Positions 59,350 to 64,000 of a DNA stretch of 64,000 bases are shown here, piece by piece (positions within the stretch are counted from its first letter, which is position 1; each line of letters starts with the position of its first letter). The DNA is from Acinetobacter sp. Marseille-Q1618. GTDB taxonomy: Bacteria; Pseudomonadota; Gammaproteobacteria; Pseudomonadales; Moraxellaceae. The DNA is taken from assembly GCF_902809855.1 (NCBI RefSeq), contig NZ_CADDWJ010000002.1, forward strand, positions 558,001 to 622,000. Reading direction: 5' to 3'. The position numbers were made by a program, and so were the translations under genes. A model generated the notes under the pieces. It made no database searches and was not told where the DNA came from. It saw only the letters and a program-made list of their open reading frames with translations.

Positions 59350-59381
59350 ATAAAAAAGCACTCATGTTTTGAGTGCTTTTC
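59350..59381 (-). terminator. Terminator of the long ilvD gene
   Basis: AAAGCACTCA (59355-59364) pairs with TGAGTGCTTT (59370-59379) around a 5-base loop, with A and T runs on both sides. It lies about 20 bases past the ilvD stop codon and separates the two ilvD genes into two transcripts. Confidence 0.9.
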
Positions 59382-59398
59382 GATGTTATAAAAATGAC

Positions 59399-61228
59399 TT
59401 AAATTTCACGTACTGCGCCTTTTGCAGCACTGGTGGTATGCATTGCATACGCTTTTAACGCTTTTGAAATTTTACGTGGACGTTCTTCAACAGGATGCCA
59501 GCCTTTGGCTTCTTGTGCTTCACGGCGTGCTGCCATTGTCACTTCATCCACAGCTAGGTTGATGCTACGATTTGGAATATCAATTTCGATCAAATCGCCA
59601 TCTTCAACCAAACCAATCGCACCACCTTCAGCCGCTTCCGGTGAAACATGACCAATTGAAAGACCTGATGAACCACCTGAGAAACGACCATCGGTAAGCA
59701 AGGCACATTCTTTACCTAAACCTTTGGATTTTAAGTAACTGGTTGGATACAACATTTCTTGCATACCAGGACCGCCACGTGGACCTTCGTAACGAATCAC
59801 AACCACATCACCTGCTTTGATTTCATTACCTAAAATCGCATCTACTGCTGAATCTTGGCTTTCAAATACACGTGCTGTACCGTTAAATTTTAAGATTGAA
59901 TCATCAACACCAGCCGTTTTAACGATACAACCATCCAGTGCAATGTTGCCATAAAGTACTGCTAAACCACCGTCTTTAGAGAAAGCATGTTCTGCATTAC
60001 GGATCACACCATTTTCACGGTCACCATCTAATTTTGAATAATAGCGATCTTGTGAGAATGCTGTTTGAGTCGGTACACCACCTGGTGCTGAACGGAAGAA
60101 ATTATACACCTCTTCATTTTCAGTACGGATGATATCCCATTTGTCTAAAGCATCTTTTAGCGATTTTTCATGCACTGTACCCACAGAAGTATCAAGTAAA
60201 CCAGCACGATCAAGCTCACCTAAGATCGACATGATCCCACCTGCACGATGTACATCTTCCATATGCACATCATTTTTTGCAGGTGCAACTTTACACAATA
60301 CAGGAACTTTACGAGATAAGCGGTCAATGTCATCCATAGTAAAGTCAACGCCTGCTTCGTTTGCAGCAGCGAGCAAGTGCAATACAGTATTGGTAGAACC
60401 GCCCATCGCAATGTCCAAAGTCATGGCATTTTCATACGATGCTTTGGTCACCATTTCACGTGGTAAAACACTATAGTCATCTTGTTCATAATGACGTTTT
60501 GCCAATTCAACAATCAATGAACCTGCACGTTCAAATAGTTTTTTACGGTTGGCATGTGTTGCCAAAGTTGAACCATTGCCAGGAAGGGATAAACCTAAAG
60601 CTTCAGTTAAGCAGTTCATTGAGTTTGCAGTAAACATTCCCGAACATGAGCCACACGTTGGACATGCTGAGCGTTCGTACTCTGCAACTTCTTCATCAGT
60701 ATAATTATCGTCTGCAGCAACAATCATCGCATCAATCAGGTCAATGGCTTTATCATTACCACGGATTTTAACTTTACCCGCTTCCATTGGACCACCAGAC
60801 ACAAACACCACTGGAATGTTTAAACGCATCGCTGCCATTAACATGCCCGGTGTGATTTTGTCACAGTTCGAAATACAAACCATCGCATCGGCGCAGTGTG
60901 CACTCACCATGTACTCAACAGAATCGGCAATTAAATCACGTGATGGCAATGAATACAGCATCCCATCATGCCCCATCGCAATACCATCATCCACAGCAAT
61001 GGTGTTGAATTCTTTTGCAACCCCACCTGATGCTTCGATTTGGCGTGCAACAAGTTGACCTAAATCTTTTAAATGTACATGACCTGGTACAAATTGAGTA
61101 AATGAGTTCACCACCGCAATAATTGGTTTACCAAAATCTTCATCTTTCATCCCAGTCGCACGCCATAAGCCACGTGCACCCGCCATGTTTCTTCCGTGTG
61201 TTGATGTTTTTGAACGATAATCAGGCAT
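59399..61228 (-). CDS. ilvD: Dihydroxy-acid dehydratase, long (E. coli) type
   Basis: 609 residues. The sequence matches E. coli IlvD closely from memory: [49 protein letters not shown] (Cys122), [20 protein letters not shown] and [19 protein letters not shown]. The first cysteine of the short type is replaced (VPGHVH), as in [4Fe-4S] enzymes. It carries out the same reaction as its neighbour. It has its own terminator. The start is ATG 61228. Confidence 0.97.
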   Translation of the reverse strand: MPDYRSKTSTHGRNMAGARGLWRATGMKDEDFGKPIIAVVNSFTQFVPGHVHLKDLGQLVARQIEASGGVAKEFNTIAVDDGIAMGHDGMLYSLPSRDLIADSVEYMVSAHCADAMVCISNCDKITPGMLMAAMRLNIPVVFVSGGPMEAGKVKIRGNDKAIDLIDAMIVAADDNYTDEEVAEYERSACPTCGSCSGMFTANSMNCLTEALGLSLPGNGSTLATHANRKKLFERAGSLIVELAKRHYEQDDYSVLPREMVTKASYENAMTLDIAMGGSTNTVLHLLAAANEAGVDFTMDDIDRLSRKVPVLCKVAPAKNDVHMEDVHRAGGIMSILGELDRAGLLDTSVGTVHEKSLKDALDKWDIIRTENEEVYNFFRSAPGGVPTQTAFSQDRYYSKLDGDRENGVIRNAEHAFSKDGGLAVLYGNIALDGCIVKTAGVDDSILKFNGTARVFESQDSAVDAILGNEIKAGDVVVIRYEGPRGGPGMQEMLYPTSYLKSKGLGKECALLTDGRFSGGSSGLSIGHVSPEAAEGGAIGLVEDGDLIEIDIPNRSINLAVDEVTMAARREAQEAKGWHPVEERPRKISKALKAYAMHTTSAAKGAVREI

Positions 61229-61500
61229 GTTCTATTTCCAATGAAGTTTATGCTTGAGTAGAGTATCTAAACTTACTCTGGCTAAATAATATAAATATGT
61301 GAGCTTAAATCTGTTGAAATTTGGAGCATTATACTACAGCTCTGTCATGAACCCATGAGCAGATCCAGCATTTCAGGACAATGATGTATTTTCATCTTGA
61401 ATGATTTAAGAAAATATGAGTTTAAAGTTAATATAACGCTATACAGATAAATTAAATACCAAACTTTCATGAATAATTTTTAATTTTTTTATAATTATTA
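61229..61500. other. Intergenic region upstream of ilvD, no gene seen
   Basis: About 270 AT-rich bases. It should hold the ilvD promoter. I looked for a leader peptide rich in Leu/Ile/Val codons and a following attenuator and did not find a convincing one. Confidence 0.4.
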
Positions 61501-61531
61501 GTTATCAAAGTTCATGAAGAACTTTGATAAC
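61501..61531 (-). terminator. Strong inverted repeat after the 61.5-kb gene
   Basis: GTTATCAAAGTTC (61501-61513) and GAACTTTGATAAC (61519-61531) are perfect 13-base complements around ATGAA. The T tract on the minus strand is interrupted, so it is terminator-like but may also be an operator or mRNA-stabilising end of the adhesin operon. Confidence 0.65.
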
Positions 61532-61542
61532 TGCATAGCAAA

Positions 61543-61965
61543 TTACGGTTTTTCAGGACGCAGATAAACGGGACAATTTTTTCCCAATGAATCTACACAA
61601 AAGTAAATTTTTTCATTTGATTGTTTCTTTAAAAAATTTAATGTCGACGTTCCTGCTTGATTCTCAGTACTACCTGAACAATCTGCTTTTTGATTATCTG
61701 TTTCAAACTGAATCGCAACAGCTGGTAATTCAAAAGTTTTTTCAGAAGTGAGTACACTATAACGCCCTGTAATCACTTCTTGATTGCCCTTGATTTCCAC
61801 TGCACCATCATCTGAAAACTTATAATGCTCAATACATGTTGTATCAGATCGAATTAATCCCCAAGAAGTTGAAGACAACAAAGAGGATAAGGAGGGAGAT
61901 TGTGTTAATTCAGCAAAACTGACTGAACTCATGAACATTAAACCCAAAACCACCATTAATCGCAT
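61543..61965 (-). CDS. Hypothetical periplasmic protein, 140 residues
   Basis: 140 residues from ATG 61965, with AGGAGGAG upstream; an in-frame GTG at 61983 lies before that site and is rejected. The signal peptide is MVVLGLMFMSSVSFA. The mature part has four cysteines (TTCIEHY, KADCSGS, YFCVDS, KNCPVY), probably two disulfides, and a beta-rich look similar to small lipocalin-like or META-type proteins. Family unknown. It is third in the trimeric autotransporter operon. Confidence 0.78.
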   Translation of the reverse strand: MRLMVVLGLMFMSSVSFAELTQSPSLSSLLSSTSWGLIRSDTTCIEHYKFSDDGAVEIKGNQEVITGRYSVLTSEKTFELPAVAIQFETDNQKADCSGSTENQAGTSTLNFLKKQSNEKIYFCVDSLGKNCPVYLRPEKP

Positions 61966-61997
61966 CTTTCTCCTCCTTATCACTTTGTCTTATCAAA

Positions 61998-62798
61998 TTA
62001 CCACTGCACATTTACACGGCGATTCGGTGCTAAGCACTGAATTAAGCCTGCTGTTTTTGCACCTACTTGGCATTGTTGGTAAATCGTGGTTGAACCATTT
62101 CCTTGTAAAGAAATAATGTCTGGGTTTACCCCTTGTTGTACCAACAGTTGAGCAACAGTATTTGCACGATTGGCAGATAGTTGTTGATTATAAGCATATT
62201 TACCTAAACGGTCTGCATAACCCGAAACTTCTACACGTTGTGGATTGTCTGCCTTGATTTGTTCAGCAATGCTGTATACTGAACTATAACCTTGATCAAT
62301 CGCTTGTGGATCATGACGGTCAAATGCAAATAATACATTAGCATTTTTACGCTGTTTATCAACAGGATAAACTGTTTGTGGTGGCACTTGGTTATTTGCA
62401 CCATAAACCATCAAACCCTGACATTCTTCACCTTTCCAATATAAATTTTCAGATAATTTATCTTTATTAAAATCTATACGTAATTGGCAACGCTTATATT
62501 GATTGCTATTTGGCTGACGAATATCTAAAACATAATTCCATGTTTTTACAAAGAATAAGCCTTCATTAAATTGAGGATTACCTAAAATAAAACGGATTTG
62601 ATCCTTAGTTAATCCTTTATCTAAACGAGCGACTTCATCATATTCATAACGATGTACTTGTTTTAAATAACTGTCTTTCACTTCAGGAAAAGTGATTTCT
62701 TCTGGTGTGTTTTGTGGATCAATTTCAGCTGCATAAGTCAGGTTTGTCACTAGACCACTAAGCACACTGAACATCAAAATTGTGTTTAATGTTTTCAT
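61998..62798 (-). CDS. OmpA family protein with SmpA/BamE-like N-terminal domain
   Basis: 266 residues. A signal peptide ends near AAEIDPQN. The N-terminal part, [20 protein letters not shown] then [14 protein letters not shown], matches SmpA/OmlA (BamE-like). The C-terminal half is an OmpA peptidoglycan-binding domain: [52 protein letters not shown], ending in NRRVNVQW. There is no lipobox. It should bind peptidoglycan in the periplasm and perhaps assist the adhesin whose gene precedes it by 65 bases. Confidence 0.9.
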   Translation of the reverse strand: MKTLNTILMFSVLSGLVTNLTYAAEIDPQNTPEEITFPEVKDSYLKQVHRYEYDEVARLDKGLTKDQIRFILGNPQFNEGLFFVKTWNYVLDIRQPNSNQYKRCQLRIDFNKDKLSENLYWKGEECQGLMVYGANNQVPPQTVYPVDKQRKNANVLFAFDRHDPQAIDQGYSSVYSIAEQIKADNPQRVEVSGYADRLGKYAYNQQLSANRANTVAQLLVQQGVNPDIISLQGNGSTTIYQQCQVGAKTAGLIQCLAPNRRVNVQW

Positions 62799-62863
62799 TT
62801 ATTTATCTCTCTGAGTATAGGGAAAATAGAGGAAGATCCGAAGAACTTCCTCGTCTAGTGAAA

Positions 62864-64000
62864 TTAGTCAATTACACCGCTGATACCGATACGAACACTT
62901 GGATCACCTTCAGTACCTGCTGCAATACCACCAGTTAATGACCAGCGACCATTATCAGCAGTTTTACGTAAGGTCACACCTACAGCGCTTTGTCCACCAT
63001 GGTAAGCAGCACCTGCCGCATAGGTATATTTACCAGGAATATACGGTGCATTTTCTAATGACATTGCTGCTGCAATACCCGCATTTGCACGTTTTTCAAC
63101 ATCATCAATACGTTGGTTCGTTGAATAGAACGCTTGTTCTAAATTATTACTTACCTGATTGATTTTGTTACCTAGCTCTTGATCTGCTTTATTTAGAGCA
63201 TCAATTGCACCACCTACATTGTTATACTTGCTGTCACCAACCGTATAAGAAGGTGCTTGTGTAAAGCTGCCTGTAATATTGTCAATTGCTGCACCACCAC
63301 CTAAGTATTCAACAACTTTTTGGTTTGTTTCGACTTTTTGTGCATGAAGCTGTGAACCATTAATCGCATCTTTTGAAGTTGCATTAATCGCACCATCTTT
63401 CACACCAGTGATCACACGATCGCCATCTTTACCAGCCATGTTAACCGTTGTACCACCTGTGTTCTTACCTACAGTGATGTCTGCTTTTGAGCCACCTGTT
63501 TGTTGTACTAAACCAAGTGAGCCATTGTTAATCTCATTTTTGATATTACTAATATCAGTCGTGTTTTGATTAACTTTCTGTTCAACATTCCACAATTGAC
63601 CGCCATTTACAGCATCTTTAGAACCTTGTGCAACTTTACCATCAGCAACATTGGTTAATGTCGTGCCTTTATCACCACCACCTAAAGTGACACTGCCTTT
63701 ATTTACAGTACCATCAGTATTTTTATCATACTGCACAGCATTGTTATTGGCTTGGTCAACTTTATTGTTAATGTTGGTAATTGCATTGTCTAATTGACCT
63801 TTGTTCACAGCATCATTGTCTTTTTGACCTGCAGCAACATTCGTAATGACTTTATTACCTGCATTAATACCTGCTGTTGTTACACTTGGACCATTTTTAA
63901 TCACAAGCCCAGTACCACCAAGTTGAACGGCTTGACCAATAGATACACCGCCAGTATTAATAATCGTATCACCAGCTTTTAATTGTTCAATGTCCAATTT
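62864..64000 (-). CDS. Trimeric autotransporter adhesin, YadA-like, 3' part
   Basis: The frame is open to the window's end, so only the last ~378 residues are present. YadA-type stalk and neck repeats are visible: [41 protein letters not shown] and [15 protein letters not shown] linkers. The C-terminal membrane anchor runs from [21 protein letters not shown] to the terminal aromatic-type strand [10 protein letters not shown]. Trimeric adhesins form a coiled stalk and a 12-strand trimeric barrel in the outer membrane and bind host matrix or other cells. The last residues are complete. The start lies beyond position 64000. Confidence 0.95.
   Translation of the reverse strand, partial: KLDIEQLKAGDTIINTGGVSIGQAVQLGGTGLVIKNGPSVTTAGINAGNKVITNVAAGQKDNDAVNKGQLDNAITNINNKVDQANNNAVQYDKNTDGTVNKGSVTLGGGDKGTTLTNVADGKVAQGSKDAVNGGQLWNVEQKVNQNTTDISNIKNEINNGSLGLVQQTGGSKADITVGKNTGGTTVNMAGKDGDRVITGVKDGAINATSKDAINGSQLHAQKVETNQKVVEYLGGGAAIDNITGSFTQAPSYTVGDSKYNNVGGAIDALNKADQELGNKINQVSNNLEQAFYSTNQRIDDVEKRANAGIAAAMSLENAPYIPGKYTYAAGAAYHGGQSAVGVTLRKTADNGRWSLTGGIAAGTEGDPSVRIGISGVID

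Noticed and set aside
61229..61500. Branched-chain leader peptide and attenuator before ilvD
   Set aside because: No short ORF with runs of Leu, Ile or Val codons before a hairpin was found.

Overview
The window looks like a chromosomal segment of an Acinetobacter species. The support is an AT-rich composition, the dapA-bamC-purC order, a Bap-type giant adhesin next to a LapB/LapC/LapE-like type I secretion system (T1SS), a trimeric autotransporter followed by an OmpA-family gene, and many proteins that read like Acinetobacter orthologues. No ribosomal RNA operon, CRISPR array, insertion sequence or intact prophage was seen. Species assignment is inference.

Layout. 1-2.4 kb: a phage-type macro-like protein, an unknown gene, a start-less HTH regulator gene, a cluster of GGTCAC repeats and three tandem tRNA-Gly(GCC) genes with their promoter and terminator. 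2.6-6.1 kb: BolA, SirB2, an orphan ParA, a Gly-rich lipoprotein, LysE and DedA transporters. 6.2-26 kb: the main accessory locus. It holds a degraded gene, two glycosyltransferases (GT-D and GT2), an 11.5-kb gene for a ~3845-residue Bap/RTX adhesin, and the three-gene T1SS that presumably exports it. 26.5-33 kb: DUF523, a TonB receptor with a Zur-box-like palindrome, a bile-acid/sodium-symporter family protein, pncA and an MhpT-like transporter. 33.6-38.9 kb: dapA-bamC-purC, a DUF4303-like/metallophosphoesterase pair and rarA. 39-46 kb: a Fur-box-linked esterase, YcgN, a 52-residue DUF1328 protein, dienelactone hydrolase, HIT, mutY, an M23 peptidase, tag and an alcohol dehydrogenase. 46-55 kb: a MocR regulator, a LysR/dkgB/MFS group, a START-domain protein, dapB, a second LysR and TauE/SafE. 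55.7-61.2 kb: chorismate mutase, a thioredoxin-fold protein and two unlike ilvD genes. 61.5-64 kb: a periplasmic protein, a SmpA-OmpA fusion-like protein and the 3' end of a trimeric autotransporter that runs off the window.

The most unusual object is the giant adhesin. It combines a perfect collagen-like tract of about 213 G-X-Thr triplets without proline, eight nearly identical 104-residue Ig-like repeats that each carry a canonical EF-hand loop, and a duplicated C-terminal RTX/T1SS module. Two glycosyltransferases lie directly downstream. A testable idea is that they O-glycosylate the threonines of the collagen-like stalk before T1SS export. The sequence alone does not prove this.

Read together, the window encodes two surface-adhesin systems (T1SS giant adhesin; type V trimeric autotransporter), metal-responsive uptake genes, and housekeeping metabolism for lysine/diaminopimelate, purines and branched-chain amino acids. 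The two ilvD genes carry different cluster-cysteine signatures, which may give redundancy under oxidative stress.
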